Numbered from the stretch's first letter, positions 9,689-19,657 are shown. The stretch is 64,000 nucleotides of DNA from Paenibacillus macquariensis (GCF_900156375.1 NZ_FTNK01000016.1:1-64000), one strand, 5' to 3'. Numbers and translations are program-made. The notes: generated by a model not told the origin, from the letters alone.

Positions 9689-10828
9689 TTAATTATTGGT
9701 TCGGTACGGCAAAATGACGTAAAGACTGTTACTGTCATCCATCGGTTTGAGTACAATTGGACTCATAATTCCGGTAAAAGCAATCATCAATTGTTCACTT
9801 TCGACTACTTTTAAGACATCCAGCATATATTTAGAGTTAAAAGAAATCCGTAGAGGTTCCCCTTTAAAGTCTACCACATCTAATTCTTCACGTACTTTAC
9901 CAAGTTCTGTTGAACTCGAAGATATTTCAATTCCCCCTTGTTCTAGGGTTTGTAACCTCACGATGTTTGTTTTTTCTTCTCTCGACAGCAAATAAGCCCG
10001 ATCGATCGATTCACTTAATTTTTTTGTGTCGATGATGAGTTCTGTTTTGTAGGATGTTGGAATAATCCTAGATGTATCTGGATATATTCCTTCAAGAATT
10101 CGTGAATAGAACAGAACATTTTCAATTTTGAATAAGACCTGGTTGTCAGATACAAGAATATCTACAAGCGTATTCTGATCTGGCACGATTTTACTCAATT
10201 CGCTTAGCGTTTTACCTGCAATAACGACGTTGTTGAATTTAACATCGCTACCCTGTAACTGTGCTGAACGGGTCGCAAGACGGTGTCGATCTGTTGCGGT
10301 AAATTTCAACTCATTATCTTCTAAGTTCCAAAGGATACCTGTCAGAATAGGGGTTGTCTCATGCGTAGAGATAGAAAACCCTGTTTGTTTGATCATATTT
10401 TTCAATAAATCTCCAGGGATAGATAACGTCTGATTTCCTTCAATCGCGGGTAAAATGGGGAATTCTTCTGGATCAAGACCTACCATTTGGATCTCTGTTG
10501 CTCCTGAGGAAATAAACGTTTGAAAATTTTCTTTGACTTCCATCACAATTTCTTGCGAAGGCAGCTTTTTAATAATTTCTACAAAGAACTTAGCAGGGAG
10601 AACGACACTTCCTGTTTGCTCGACTTGGACAACCATCTGGTTATCATGCTCAACGGGAATAAAAGATTGGATTGAAATATCGGTGTCACTTGCAGTAAGC
10701 GTCACACCTTGATGATTCACATCCAGTTTAATACCCGTCAGGATCGGAATCGTAGTTCGACTGGAAATGGCTTTGTATACCTGTTGGATGGAATCGTTCA
10801 AATAGTTTTTAAGAATGCTGATTTTCAT
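9689..10828 (-). CDS. dnaN: DNA polymerase III subunit beta (sliding clamp)
   Basis: 379 aa from the ATG at 10828, which has AAGGAGTG just upstream; an in-frame start 13 codons earlier has no ribosome site and the extra residues do not match the family. It begins MKISILKNYLNDSIQQVYKA and ends with the clamp's typical SPIVLKPM...YVILPYR. It tethers polymerase to DNA. It follows dnaA by 194 bp, a gap that holds DnaA boxes and an AT-rich stretch. Confidence 0.97.
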   Translation of the reverse strand: MKISILKNYLNDSIQQVYKAISSRTTIPILTGIKLDVNHQGVTLTASDTDISIQSFIPVEHDNQMVVQVEQTGSVVLPAKFFVEIIKKLPSQEIVMEVKENFQTFISSGATEIQMVGLDPEEFPILPAIEGNQTLSIPGDLLKNMIKQTGFSISTHETTPILTGILWNLEDNELKFTATDRHRLATRSAQLQGSDVKFNNVVIAGKTLSELSKIVPDQNTLVDILVSDNQVLFKIENVLFYSRILEGIYPDTSRIIPTSYKTELIIDTKKLSESIDRAYLLSREEKTNIVRLQTLEQGGIEISSSSTELGKVREELDVVDFKGEPLRISFNSKYMLDVLKVVESEQLMIAFTGIMSPIVLKPMDDSNSLYVILPYRTNN

Positions 10829-10859
10829 ATTTTCACTCCTTGCAAGTATTCGGTGAACT

Positions 10860-11022
10860 TGGGTCAAAAAGCGACCTTTTTCACCCTCTTTATAGATGAT
10901 TATTCTTTATAGATTTTCTTAGTAATAGTAATAGGCGCAGTGGATATGTGGATAACCCTAAAATCGTTAATGAAATCAAGCCTATCCACATGTGTATAGA
11001 TTGTGCATAGGCTTGAACTTGT
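10860..11022. other. oriC, dnaA-dnaN part (DnaA boxes and AT-rich stretch)
   Basis: Between dnaA and dnaN: a perfect DnaA box TGTGGATAA at 10947-10955, a near match CTATCCACA at 10982-10990, and TGTGTATAG / TGTGCATAG-type degenerate boxes at 10991-11010. A strongly AT-rich stretch at about 10897-10933 is the likely DNA-unwinding element, as in the bipartite origin of B. subtilis. The exact unwinding site is inferred. Confidence 0.75.
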
Positions 11023-12369
11023 TCAGGATGGATTTTTGATTTTTTCTATGAGGTTATTTACCACTTTAAATAGATCCTGATCCACCTTAAGTAGCTGTGA
11101 TATTTTGTCATGGGCATGAATGACGGTTGTATGATCTCTTCCACCGAAAGCTTCTCCAATTTTGGGTAATGAGAAATCGGTTAATTCGCGTGAAAGATAC
11201 ATAGCAATTTGTCTAGGGAATGCTACTGCCTTTGTACGCTTCCGAGCTTTGAAATCTTCCATGCGTAGGTTGTAGTATTCTCCTACCTTTTGCTGAATAT
11301 CCTGCATCGTGATCATCTTAGGACGGCTTGAAGGAATGATATCCTTAAGTGCTTCAGCTGCTAAATGCGTGGTTACATCTTGATTGGTTAGGGATGAATA
11401 GGCCACTACACGGATCAAAGCGCCCTCTAGTTCACGTATGTTGGAGTCAATGTGGTTCGCGATATATGTCATCGCTTCATTAGGAATATCCAAGTTTTCA
11501 GCCTTGGCTTTTTTGCGTAGAATTGCAGTCCGAGTCTCGAGATCCGGAGGTTGGATATCCGTAATCAAGCCCCATTCAAACCGCGAACGTAAACGTTCTT
11601 CGAGTGTTGGGATTTCTTTCGGTGGTCTATCGCTCGAAATAATAATTTGCTTACGCTCTTCATGAAGTGCATTGAACGTATGGAAAAATTCTTCCTGTGT
11701 AGACTCTTTACCAGCAATGAATTGTATATCATCTACAAGTAGAATATCAACACTGCGATATTTGTTACGGAAATTTTCCGTGCGATTATCACGAATGGAG
11801 TTAATAAATTCGTTCGTAAATTTCTCCGAAGACAGGTAAACGACCTTACTGTTTGGATTATGCTCCAATACATAATGACCGATCGCATGCATTAGGTGAG
11901 TCTTTCCGAGTCCAACACCGCCGTATAGAAACAGCGGGTTATAGGCCTTTGCTGGCGCTTCAGCGACAGCAAGCGATGCTGCATGGGCAAAACGGTTGCC
12001 TGAGCCAATAACGAAGGTGTCAAAGGTATACTTCGGATTAAGCATGTGAGTCATGGATTCTTCATGAGACACTTGCGGTAGCGAAGACGATAGCGAAGGA
12101 ATGGGATCCTCAATGACAGCTTCTTCAATCACAAATTTAACATCAAGTTGCTTTCCAACAACCTCAAAGAGAGTCGAACCCACTAATTTGGTGTAACGAC
12201 TTTCTAGCCACTCGACAGCAAATGTTGTTGGAGCTGATATCACAATGGAATGATCGTTCATCCGTGTAGCCTTTGTTGCTTTAAACCAGGTATCAAAGCT
12301 GGGCTTACTTAATTTGCTTTGAATAATAGATAATATTTGTTGCCATAATTCAGAAGTATGGCTTTCCAC
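11023..12369 (-). CDS. dnaA: Chromosomal replication initiator DnaA
   Basis: 448 aa, GTG start at 12369 with AAGGAGTG upstream. DnaA-ATP binds the origin boxes and opens the duplex. Domain I (1-80) starts ...ELWQQILSIIQSKLSKPSFDTWF; the AAA+ domain has Walker A GGVGLGKTHLMHAIG near 149-163 and Walker B ILLVDDIQFIAG; the C-terminal DNA-binding signature is FGGRDHTTVIHAHDK. It is flanked by box clusters on both sides. Confidence 0.98.
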   Translation of the reverse strand: MESHTSELWQQILSIIQSKLSKPSFDTWFKATKATRMNDHSIVISAPTTFAVEWLESRYTKLVGSTLFEVVGKQLDVKFVIEEAVIEDPIPSLSSSLPQVSHEESMTHMLNPKYTFDTFVIGSGNRFAHAASLAVAEAPAKAYNPLFLYGGVGLGKTHLMHAIGHYVLEHNPNSKVVYLSSEKFTNEFINSIRDNRTENFRNKYRSVDILLVDDIQFIAGKESTQEEFFHTFNALHEERKQIIISSDRPPKEIPTLEERLRSRFEWGLITDIQPPDLETRTAILRKKAKAENLDIPNEAMTYIANHIDSNIRELEGALIRVVAYSSLTNQDVTTHLAAEALKDIIPSSRPKMITMQDIQQKVGEYYNLRMEDFKARKRTKAVAFPRQIAMYLSRELTDFSLPKIGEAFGGRDHTTVIHAHDKISQLLKVDQDLFKVVNNLIEKIKNPS

Positions 12370-12439
12370 AGATTGTCACTCCTTTAAATCATCCAAATGT
12401 GGCGAGAGCCATGAGAGGAAATGTCGAAATAAAATGATT

Positions 12440-12840
12440 CATGTTGCATTTATCCCCAAAACTCAGAAAGGTGGAAACATAAAAAAATGGATAAATTGAA
12501 ATTGTTCACAACTTTATCCACAGCTTGTTGATAATATTGAGGTTTAAAACATGTATACACAACCAAAAGTATTATCATCATAGCAAAATAATGGTGTGAT
12601 ATCAATGATTCAGGCTAATTTATCCACAAACTCAATAACTTGTGTATAGATTTTATTCACAACACAACATATTGTTTATAAATTGTTAAACTTTCGACAG
12701 CATCTTGTAAATTGCAATAAAACTTATGCACAGGTTGTGCCATAAAAAATCGAAAACTCGACGATTGTGTACAAGTGGATAAGTTTTATTTTTAAGGATA
12801 ACTTTTTGAAACCTGTGGAAAACTTTTTATGAACCCCTTT
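12440..12840. other. oriC, upstream part (DnaA box cluster)
   Basis: The 607-bp dnaA-rpmH gap has two perfect DnaA boxes TTATCCACA (12514-12522 and 12620-12628) and near matches TGTTGATAA (12526-12534), TTATTCACA (12653-12661), TTATGCACA (12724-12732) and AGTGGATAA (12774-12782). It is AT-rich and has no gene. With the cluster between dnaA and dnaN this forms a bipartite origin. The dnaA promoter must also lie in this gap. Confidence 0.85.
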
Positions 12841-12875
12841 ATAAAGAGGGAAGAAGAGAAGAACGCATGGTTCAG

Positions 12876-12904
12876 TTGACTTTTATCCTTGTACATGGTT
12901 AAAT
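12876..12904 (+). promoter_or_regulatory. Candidate rpmH promoter
   Basis: TTGACT at 12876-12881, a 17-bp spacer and TTAAAT at 12899-12904, about 70 bp before rpmH. The -35 is good and the -10 only fair, so this is tentative. Confidence 0.4.
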
Positions 12905-12976
12905 GTATAGAGGCATTTTCTGTGGATATGAAAATGGTTAATCTGTGTTTATAATTCCTGTAAGGGGGTGCAATAC

Positions 12977-13111
12977 ATGAGACCGACTTTTAAACCAAAT
13001 GTGAGCAAACGCGCTAAGGTTCATGGTTTCCGTAAAAGAATGAGCACGAAAAACGGCCGTAAAGTGCTGGCTGCTCGTCGCTTAAAAGGCAGAAAGATTT
13101 TGAGTGCGTAA
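12977..13111 (+). CDS. rpmH: 50S ribosomal protein L34
   Basis: 44 aa. The sequence MRPTFKPNVSKRAKVHGFRK... ending RRLKGRKILSA is textbook L34, very basic. ATG at 12977 follows a GGGGGTG ribosome site. It is the first gene rightwards from oriC, followed by a terminator and then rnpA. Confidence 0.97.
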   Translation: MRPTFKPNVSKRAKVHGFRKRMSTKNGRKVLAARRLKGRKILSA

Positions 13112-13124
13112 TTAACGTGCATGA

Positions 13125-13148
13125 AGACCACCGCGGTGGTCTTTTTTT
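13125..13148 (+). terminator. Terminator after rpmH
   Basis: Stem AGACCACC/GGTGGTCT with CG at its centre followed by TTTTTTT, 14 bp after the rpmH stop. Confidence 0.8.
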
Positions 13149-13277
13149 CTGTTAATAATGGAAGAAAGGTAAATAGATCAGCTTAGTTTAGAGGATCTAA
13201 ATGCTGCCCATAATATATATATATATGAAGTAATAAATAAATCGCATTGAAAATTGAAGTGAAATTGGGAGAAACTC

Positions 13278-13628
13278 GTGCAGAAAAGTTTACGTTTACG
13301 AAATCGTGCTGACTTCAGTCGCGTATATCGTCATGGAAGGTCATTTGCCAATCATCAATTTGTTGTTTACTGGTTCCGTAAGAAAGAAGTAGAACAATTC
13401 AGGGTAGGGATTTCTGTTAGTAAAAAGGTCGGCAATGCGGTTGTTCGAAATCGAATGAGAAGACTGGTGAAGGAAATTGTTCGTCATCATGATGCTGAAC
13501 TGATTGAACATGTAGACCTCGTATTTATTGTTCGCAAGGGCGCTTTAACTATGCCATATAAGGATATGGAAAGAAGTGTGTTACATGTGTTACGGAAAGC
13601 GTCACTTTTGAAGACTTCTAACCGATGA
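13278..13628 (+). CDS. rnpA: Ribonuclease P protein component
   Basis: 116 aa, GTG start at 13278. The protein subunit assists RNase P RNA in 5' maturation of tRNAs. Motifs: LRNRADFSRVYRHGRS at the start and the RNR signature region KKVGNAVVRNRMRRLVKE near residues 50-68. Position after rpmH is conserved. Confidence 0.96.
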   Translation: MQKSLRLRNRADFSRVYRHGRSFANHQFVVYWFRKKEVEQFRVGISVSKKVGNAVVRNRMRRLVKEIVRHHDAELIEHVDLVFIVRKGALTMPYKDMERSVLHVLRKASLLKTSNR

Positions 13629-13702
13629 AGCCTGGTTTCCTTGTCCATTTGAATATGGTATGATTTAGTATGAAATGGAAGTGCTAAGAGAGGGGTAATA
13701 AA

Positions 13703-14569
13703 GTGTCGCGATTGAAGACTAGCCGAGGAAAGAAATGGATCCTCCTCACCATTGTGATGATGTTCGCAATGACCATACTATCGGGGTGTGGTGCACCAGC
13801 AGCCACCAAAAGCCTTACAGATTTAGAAAACGGAAGCTTCTGGCAAAGTAATGTTGTTTATTGGTTCGCTAAAGCTCTCGATACCTTCGCCAATTGGTTC
13901 GGTGGACAATACGGACTAGCCGTATTAGTAATGGTTATTATTGTTCGTACACTTATTTTGCCATTAACGATTAAACAAGTGAAAAGTTCTAAGGCGATGC
14001 AAGCGATTCAACCAGAACTTGCAAAGCTGAAAGAAAAGTTCAAAGACAACCCAGAAGAACAACAGAAAGAAACAATGAGATTGTTCCAAGAGAATAAGGT
14101 TAATCCATTAGCGGGTTGTTTACCGTTGATCGTGCAGATGCCGATATTTATTGCTCTCTATAACTCTATATATGGAAATGATCTTTTACGTCATGGTACA
14201 TTCCTATGGTTACAACTTGGAAGTCCGGACAAGACATTCATTCTTCCAATATTAGCTGCGTTGACTACGTTCTTGCAGACTAAAATGATGATGAAGATGA
14301 ACCCAACGCCTCAAGCGGGGCCTATGCAATTCATGATGATGGTGTATCCAGTATTAATATTCTTCATGTCTTACAATTTCCCAGCAGCATTACCTTTATA
14401 TTGGTTCTTCAGTAACGTGTATACGATCGTTCAGAACTATTTCCTTTATCGCACGAATGATAAAACAGCGGTTGTTTCTGGTGTTGCCTTAGCTGGTAAT
14501 ACTAACGGAGCTAAAAAAGGAAACAAAGGTAAGGGGAAAAACTCGAAGGGGGCTAAACGGTCTAAATGA
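13703..14569 (+). CDS. yidC: Membrane protein insertase YidC/SpoIIIJ
   Basis: 288 aa, GTG start. Inserts proteins into the membrane; in Bacillus the SpoIIIJ paralogue is needed in sporulation. A lipoprotein signal with lipobox LSGC (Cys29) is seen, then hydrophobic segments around 60-85, 130-150 and 170-250, and a lysine-rich tail, all normal for Firmicute YidC. It overlaps jag by 4 bp. Confidence 0.95.
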   Translation: MSRLKTSRGKKWILLTIVMMFAMTILSGCGAPAATKSLTDLENGSFWQSNVVYWFAKALDTFANWFGGQYGLAVLVMVIIVRTLILPLTIKQVKSSKAMQAIQPELAKLKEKFKDNPEEQQKETMRLFQENKVNPLAGCLPLIVQMPIFIALYNSIYGNDLLRHGTFLWLQLGSPDKTFILPILAALTTFLQTKMMMKMNPTPQAGPMQFMMMVYPVLIFFMSYNFPAALPLYWFFSNVYTIVQNYFLYRTNDKTAVVSGVALAGNTNGAKKGNKGKGKNSKGAKRSK

Positions 14570-15252
14570 GCAACGTCATCGCTTCAGGAAAAACCGTTGA
14601 AGTAGCTGTTAATAGGGGACTTGCCCAACTAGGGGTAAGCCAAGACCGTGTTTCGGTTAACATACTTTCGCAGCCGTCAAAAGGATTCCTGGGACTGATT
14701 GGTGTCAGGGAAGCGAAAGTAGAACTTACTTTGCTTCCAGAAGTCTCACCAGAGCCAGTCGTGGGGACAATGACTTCATCTTCTGAGAGTGTTAGACCAG
14801 TTGATGGAGATCCATACGCCGCAGCAGTGAAGTTCATTCTAGATGTAGGTAGAAGTATGGGACTAGAAGTAACGGTGGATGTGCAGCATACGAGAGATGC
14901 TACAACGCTGCATATCTTTGGTCCTGACTTAGGCCTAATGATTGGAAGAAGAGGGCAAACGCTTGATTCTCTTCAATATTTAGCAAACATTGTAGCTAAT
15001 CGTGTCTCAAGTAGTTATGTAAGAATTATATTGGATGCAGAAAACTTCCGTGAGCGCCGTAAGAAGACGTTGGAGGAGCTAGCCGATCGTTTGGCAGGAC
15101 GCGTTATTCGTTCCCACAAAGAGGTTGTGTTAGAGCCGATGTCTCCTCAAGAGCGTAAGGTGATTCATGCTAGGTTACAGGATCACAAAGTGGTTAATAC
15201 CTACAGCAAAGGTGAAGAGCCGAATAGGCGTGTAGTGATTTCGTTAAAGTAA
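14566..15252 (+). CDS. jag: RNA-binding protein Jag/KhpB
   Basis: 228 aa. N-terminal Jag domain (IASGKTVEVAVNRGLAQLGVSQDRV), a short linker rich in Ser/Pro, then a KH domain with DLGLMIGRRGQTLDSLQYLANIV near 120-145 and an R3H domain with ERRKVIHARLQDH near 200. It binds RNA and is the standard partner of spoIIIJ; the ATGA overlap with yidC suggests translational coupling. Confidence 0.95.
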   Translation: MSNVIASGKTVEVAVNRGLAQLGVSQDRVSVNILSQPSKGFLGLIGVREAKVELTLLPEVSPEPVVGTMTSSSESVRPVDGDPYAAAVKFILDVGRSMGLEVTVDVQHTRDATTLHIFGPDLGLMIGRRGQTLDSLQYLANIVANRVSSSYVRIILDAENFRERRKKTLEELADRLAGRVIRSHKEVVLEPMSPQERKVIHARLQDHKVVNTYSKGEEPNRRVVISLK

Positions 15253-15318
15253 TGAGATGAAATAGATAGAATGAACTAAAGATTAGGGCGTTTATCCTTT
15301 AGTTCATTCTATATAGAT

Positions 15319-15361
15319 GCAATGACTCTCTGATACGTGTATAGGAGTCATTGTTTTTTTA
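15319..15361 (+). terminator. Terminator after jag
   Basis: AATGACTC ... GAGTCATT followed by GTTTTTTTA. A second inverted repeat (AGAATGAACTAAAG/CTTTAGTTCATTCT, about 15267-15310) precedes it but has no T run. Confidence 0.7.
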
Positions 15362-15385
15362 TATTTTAGAAAAGAGAGTGTGATC

Positions 15386-16765
15386 ATGTTGATTAGTGAT
15401 ACTATTGCAGCGATTGCCACAGCCGTTGGAGAAGCAGGAATTGCTGTCATCCGTGTAAGTGGTCCAGAAGCGATTCCTGAAGTGGATCGAATTTTCAAAA
15501 GTCGTATAAAGCTGTCTGATGCAGAATCTCATACGGTGCATTATGGACATATAATTAACCCTCAGACGAAGGAAGAAGTAGAAGAGGTACTGGTGAGCGT
15601 GATGCGGGCTCCGCGTTCTTTTACGATGGAAAATGTGGTTGAGGTTAGTGTACATGGTGGTGTGATCTCGGTTACTAGAGTGATGGGTATTCTATTGCAA
15701 CAAAATATTCGCCTTGCTGAGCCGGGTGAGTTCACAAAGCGCGCATTCTTAAATGGACGAATTGACTTATCGCAAGCCGAGGCAGTTATTGACCTCATTC
15801 GATCTAAATCAGATCGGGCATTTAGTATTGCATTAAAGCAAGTTAAGGGTGACCTCTCCCAACAGATTAAGAAACAAAGGTTCACTTTAATTGAGACAAT
15901 GGCTCATATTGAAGTTAATATTGATTATCCAGAGCATGATGTGGATTCACTCACGTCCTCTTTTATAAAAGATAAATGTGGCGAAGTCATGGAAGGTATT
16001 ACGAAATTACTCAAGACAGCGGAGGAAGGTAAGATTCTTCGTGAAGGAATTACAACGGCCATTATTGGTCGACCTAATGTAGGGAAATCCTCATTGTTGA
16101 ACACATTGGCACATGATAATAAAGCGATTGTAACGGATGTTCCTGGGACGACACGTGATGTCATTGAAGAGTTTGTTACGATTAACAATATTCCATTGAA
16201 GTTATTAGACACAGCCGGTATTCGGGAGACACTTGATGTTGTTGAGAAAATTGGGGTGGAGCGCTCCAAGAATGCGGTAAATGAGGCAGATCTTATTTTG
16301 CTTGTATTCGATGCGAGTCAGCCATTACATGAAGATGAATTGGTATTAATGGAACAAATCCGTGGTAGACAATGTATTGTAATTATGAATAAAATAGACT
16401 TACCGTCTATGATCGATATGGATGTTATTAAGCGTTACTTCAATGAAGAGAGTATCGTACAGATGTCTGTTAAGGCTCAAGAAGGAATCGATGCATTGGA
16501 AGATGCGATATCTCGATTATTCTTTAGTGGTAGTCTTGAATCGAACGATCTGACCTATGTAAGTAATGTTCGACATATTGCTTTATTGAATAAGGCGAAG
16601 CAATCATTGCAAGATGCATATGATGCTGCGGATCAATATATCCCGATTGATATGATTCAGATTGATGTTCGCTTAGCATGGGAGCAACTTGGAGAGATTA
16701 TTGGGGATACTGCGGGAGATTCGTTACTTGATCAAATCTTCTCGCAATTTTGTTTGGGTAAATAG
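15386..16765 (+). CDS. mnmE: tRNA modification GTPase MnmE
   Basis: 459 aa. Start ATG 15386 is preferred over GTG 15380 because the GAGAG ribosome site ends only 2 nt before the latter. With MnmG it makes the cmnm5 group on U34 of tRNAs. N-terminal tetrahydrofolate-binding domain (DTIAAIATAVGEAGIAVIRVSG), central G domain with G1 GRPNVGKSSLLN near 224-235, DTAGIRET (G3) and NKID (G4), and C-terminal CLGK with the conserved cysteine. Confidence 0.96.
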   Translation: MLISDTIAAIATAVGEAGIAVIRVSGPEAIPEVDRIFKSRIKLSDAESHTVHYGHIINPQTKEEVEEVLVSVMRAPRSFTMENVVEVSVHGGVISVTRVMGILLQQNIRLAEPGEFTKRAFLNGRIDLSQAEAVIDLIRSKSDRAFSIALKQVKGDLSQQIKKQRFTLIETMAHIEVNIDYPEHDVDSLTSSFIKDKCGEVMEGITKLLKTAEEGKILREGITTAIIGRPNVGKSSLLNTLAHDNKAIVTDVPGTTRDVIEEFVTINNIPLKLLDTAGIRETLDVVEKIGVERSKNAVNEADLILLVFDASQPLHEDELVLMEQIRGRQCIVIMNKIDLPSMIDMDVIKRYFNEESIVQMSVKAQEGIDALEDAISRLFFSGSLESNDLTYVSNVRHIALLNKAKQSLQDAYDAADQYIPIDMIQIDVRLAWEQLGEIIGDTAGDSLLDQIFSQFCLGK

Positions 16766-16915
16766 AGGCTTTAGGGATTAAAGCTTGATGTTAATAGATA
16801 ACACAGAGATTGAATTAAAGACAATCCTTTATATTCGTGAATTTCTTTTAAGAAATTAATGAACTTGTGAACGGAAACTTTACTTCAATATATATAGATA
16901 CAAGGAGGTAAGACC

Positions 16916-18808
16916 ATGAGTTATGCAGGTGGAAATTATGATGTAATCGTCATTGGTGCAGGTCATGCCGGTGTTGAAGCTGCTTTAGCTTCAGCACGGA
17001 TGGGTTGTAGTACGTTAATGATTACAATCAATTTAGATATGGTGGCATTCATGCCATGTAACCCTTCGATTGGTGGACCTGCTAAAGGTCACGTGGTGCG
17101 TGAAATTGACGCGCTTGGTGGCGAAATGGGTCGCAATATCGATCGGACATTTATTCAAATGAGAATGCTGAACACGGCAAAGGGTCCTGCAGTACATGCT
17201 CTTCGTGCACAAGCGGATAAATTCTCTTATCAACATACAATGAAGGAAACGATGGAGAAGGAATCGAATCTAACCATGCGTCAAGGGATGGTAGAGGAAC
17301 TTATCGTTGAGGATGGACATTGTGTTGGCGTAATTACGAAGACGGGTACCGAGTATCGTGGTAAATCGATCGTGTTAACAACAGGAACCTATTTGCGCGG
17401 TAAAGTTATCATGGGTGAGTTAGCTTATGAAAGTGGTCCGAACAATCAACAACCTTCTATTAAATTAGCTGAAAATTTGCGTGAGCATGGGTTCGATCTT
17501 GTTCGCTTTAAGACGGGTACACCACCACGTGTGCATAGAGATACAATTGATTTCTCGAAGACCGAAATTCAGCCAGGGGATAGTAAGCCTAAATTCTTCT
17601 CCTATGAGACTGTAGCATCGACAAATACGAATGATCAGCTTCCATGCTGGTTAACATATACATCTGTAGATACACAACAGATCATTACGGAAAACCTTCA
17701 TCGTGCGCCGATGTTCTCCGGGATTATTGAAGGTACGGGTCCGCGTTATTGTCCATCAATTGAGGATAAAATCGTCCGTTTCAGTGACAAACCGAGACAT
17801 CAAATTTTCCTTGAGCCAGAAGGAAGAAACACAGCGGAGTATTACGTACAAGGCCTGTCAACAAGTATGCCAGAGGATGTTCAGTTAGCAATGTTGCGTT
17901 CTATACCTGGGTTGGAAAAGGTAGAAATGATGCGTAATGGTTATGCGATTGAATATGATGCTATGGTGCCTACGCAATTGTATCCTTCACTTGAGACTAA
18001 GAAAATGCCAGGATTGTTCACAGCAGGGCAAATTAATGGTACTTCTGGATATGAAGAGGCTGCAGGACAAGGGGTAATGGCAGGAATTAACGCTGCACGC
18101 AAGGTTCAAGGGAAAGAGCCTATCGTCCTTAACCGCTCTCAAGGATATATTGGTGTATTGATCGATGACTTGGTGACAAAAGGAACAAATGAACCGTATC
18201 GTCTGTTGACTTCACGCGCAGAATATCGTTTATTACTTCGTCATGACAATGCAGATCTACGCCTTACTCCGATTGGGCATGAAATTGGTTTAATCAAGGA
18301 TGAACGGTACGAGAGATTCTTAAGCAAGAAGAATACGGTCGAACTAGAAATTGAACGTCTAAGTGTGGAGAAGGCAAAACCGAAAGAAGTAAATGCACTT
18401 CTGGAACAATCGGATTCCACTCAAATTCAGGATGGAACCAATATGTTGATGCTTTTACGTCGACCTGAGGTTAGTTATAGTGTCATCGAACAACTAGCGC
18501 CTTCACCATATGAATTAACCGATGAAATGAAGGAGCAAGTCGAAATTCAAATTAAGTATGCCGGGTATATCGAGAAACAATTGATTCACGTGGAACGTCT
18601 ACAGAAAATGGAGAAGAAGAAAATTCCGGATACTATCGAATATTCCGAAATTCATGGACTTGCGATCGAAGCTCGCCAAAAACTTGCTAACATTCGTCCA
18701 ATCTCTATTGGGCAAGCATCACGGATCTCAGGTGTTACACCTGCGGATATCTCTGTTCTTCTGGTGTACCTTGAACATTATAACCGTGTAACTGCGGCAA
18801 GGGGTTAG
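16916..18808 (+). CDS. mnmG: tRNA uridine-5-carboxymethylaminomethyl synthesis enzyme MnmG
   Basis: 630 aa. FAD-binding Rossmann motif VIGAGHAGVEAALASARMG at about 12-30; NPSIGGPAKGHVVREIDALGG and ARKVQGKEP/TSRAEYRLLLRHDNADLRLT are typical. Partner of MnmE. A full AAGGAGG precedes the ATG. It lies 150 bp after mnmE and 3 bp before rsmG. Confidence 0.97.
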   Translation: MSYAGGNYDVIVIGAGHAGVEAALASARMGCSTLMITINLDMVAFMPCNPSIGGPAKGHVVREIDALGGEMGRNIDRTFIQMRMLNTAKGPAVHALRAQADKFSYQHTMKETMEKESNLTMRQGMVEELIVEDGHCVGVITKTGTEYRGKSIVLTTGTYLRGKVIMGELAYESGPNNQQPSIKLAENLREHGFDLVRFKTGTPPRVHRDTIDFSKTEIQPGDSKPKFFSYETVASTNTNDQLPCWLTYTSVDTQQIITENLHRAPMFSGIIEGTGPRYCPSIEDKIVRFSDKPRHQIFLEPEGRNTAEYYVQGLSTSMPEDVQLAMLRSIPGLEKVEMMRNGYAIEYDAMVPTQLYPSLETKKMPGLFTAGQINGTSGYEEAAGQGVMAGINAARKVQGKEPIVLNRSQGYIGVLIDDLVTKGTNEPYRLLTSRAEYRLLLRHDNADLRLTPIGHEIGLIKDERYERFLSKKNTVELEIERLSVEKAKPKEVNALLEQSDSTQIQDGTNMLMLLRRPEVSYSVIEQLAPSPYELTDEMKEQVEIQIKYAGYIEKQLIHVERLQKMEKKKIPDTIEYSEIHGLAIEARQKLANIRPISIGQASRISGVTPADISVLLVYLEHYNRVTAARG

Positions 18809-18811
18809 GTT

Positions 18812-19534
18812 ATGGATGACATACAACAATCATTTACTAGTCGCTTGCAGGAGCATGGTATTACGTTGAATGAAACCCAATTGAACCAATTTGAAGTGTA
18901 TTTCAAAGAATTGGTGAGTTGGAATGAAAAAATGAATTTAACAGGCATTACGGAGCGGGATCAAGTATATACGAAACATTTCTTCGACTCCGTTTCCCTT
19001 GCCTTTTTTGTAGACATGAAGAACGTCAAGACACTAGCTGACATCGGTTCTGGAGCAGGATTTCCTGGGATACCACTTAAGATTTGTTTCCCAGATCTTA
19101 AGTTGACGATTATTGATTCGCTTAATAAAAGAATCTCGTTCCTCAAAAACATTGTAGAACAGTTAGGACTTTCTGGTGTTGAACTCATTCATGGAAGAGC
19201 AGAGGAATGGGGACAGAGACAAGGGTATCGAGATCATTATGATCTAGTGACGGCTAGAGCGGTTGCGAAGTTAGCATTGCTTAACGAGTTTTGTTTACCT
19301 TTTGTACGTGTGGATGGAACGTTTGCTGCTATGAAGGGTAGTGATCCTACGGATGAATTGAAAGAGGCGTCTTATAGCTTCAAACAATTAAAAGGTAAGC
19401 TCAGCAAAGTTGAAAAATTCACGCTTCCGGTGGAAGATGCCGAGCGTCATATTATCATTGTACAAAAGAGGGCAGCCACACCTCAAAAATACCCAAGAAG
19501 TCCTGGGGTTGCTGCTAAGTCCCCTCTAATATAG
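18812..19534 (+). CDS. rsmG: 16S rRNA (guanine-N7)-methyltransferase RsmG
   Basis: 240 aa. Methylates G527 of 16S rRNA using SAM. SAM-binding motif LADIGSGAGFPGIPLKI near 70-86; WNEKMNLTGI is also family-typical. It follows mnmG by 3 bp and precedes the parS/noc region. Confidence 0.96.
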   Translation: MDDIQQSFTSRLQEHGITLNETQLNQFEVYFKELVSWNEKMNLTGITERDQVYTKHFFDSVSLAFFVDMKNVKTLADIGSGAGFPGIPLKICFPDLKLTIIDSLNKRISFLKNIVEQLGLSGVELIHGRAEEWGQRQGYRDHYDLVTARAVAKLALLNEFCLPFVRVDGTFAAMKGSDPTDELKEASYSFKQLKGKLSKVEKFTLPVEDAERHIIIVQKRAATPQKYPRSPGVAAKSPLI

Positions 19535-19547
19535 TTGGAATTCATAT

Positions 19548-19563
19548 TGTTTCACGTGAAACA
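19548..19563. promoter_or_regulatory. parS centromere site (perfect)
   Basis: TGTTTCACGTGAAACA, an exact match to the 16-bp parS consensus bound by ParB/Spo0J. It lies just after rsmG, 2.1 kb from parB. Flanking bases extend the palindrome slightly (AT...AT). Confidence 0.93.
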
Positions 19564-19574
19564 TTATAAAATAA

Positions 19575-19615
19575 AAAGACTTTGTTATCCAGATCACAGG
19601 GATAACAAAGTCTTT
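19575..19615 (+). terminator. Terminator after rsmG
   Basis: AAAGACTTTGTTATCC ... GGATAACAAAGTCTTT followed by TCTTTG; a 16-bp perfect stem. It separates the mnmEG-rsmG unit from noc. Confidence 0.75.
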
Positions 19616-19657
19616 TCTTTGTATTTAGGAATAAACAATATATAGAAATTAATGAGT

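Noticed and set aside
1785..13195. Shared GATCAGCTTAGT 12-mer at about 1789 and 13174
   Set aside because: Only 12 bases match with no extended similarity; likely chance.
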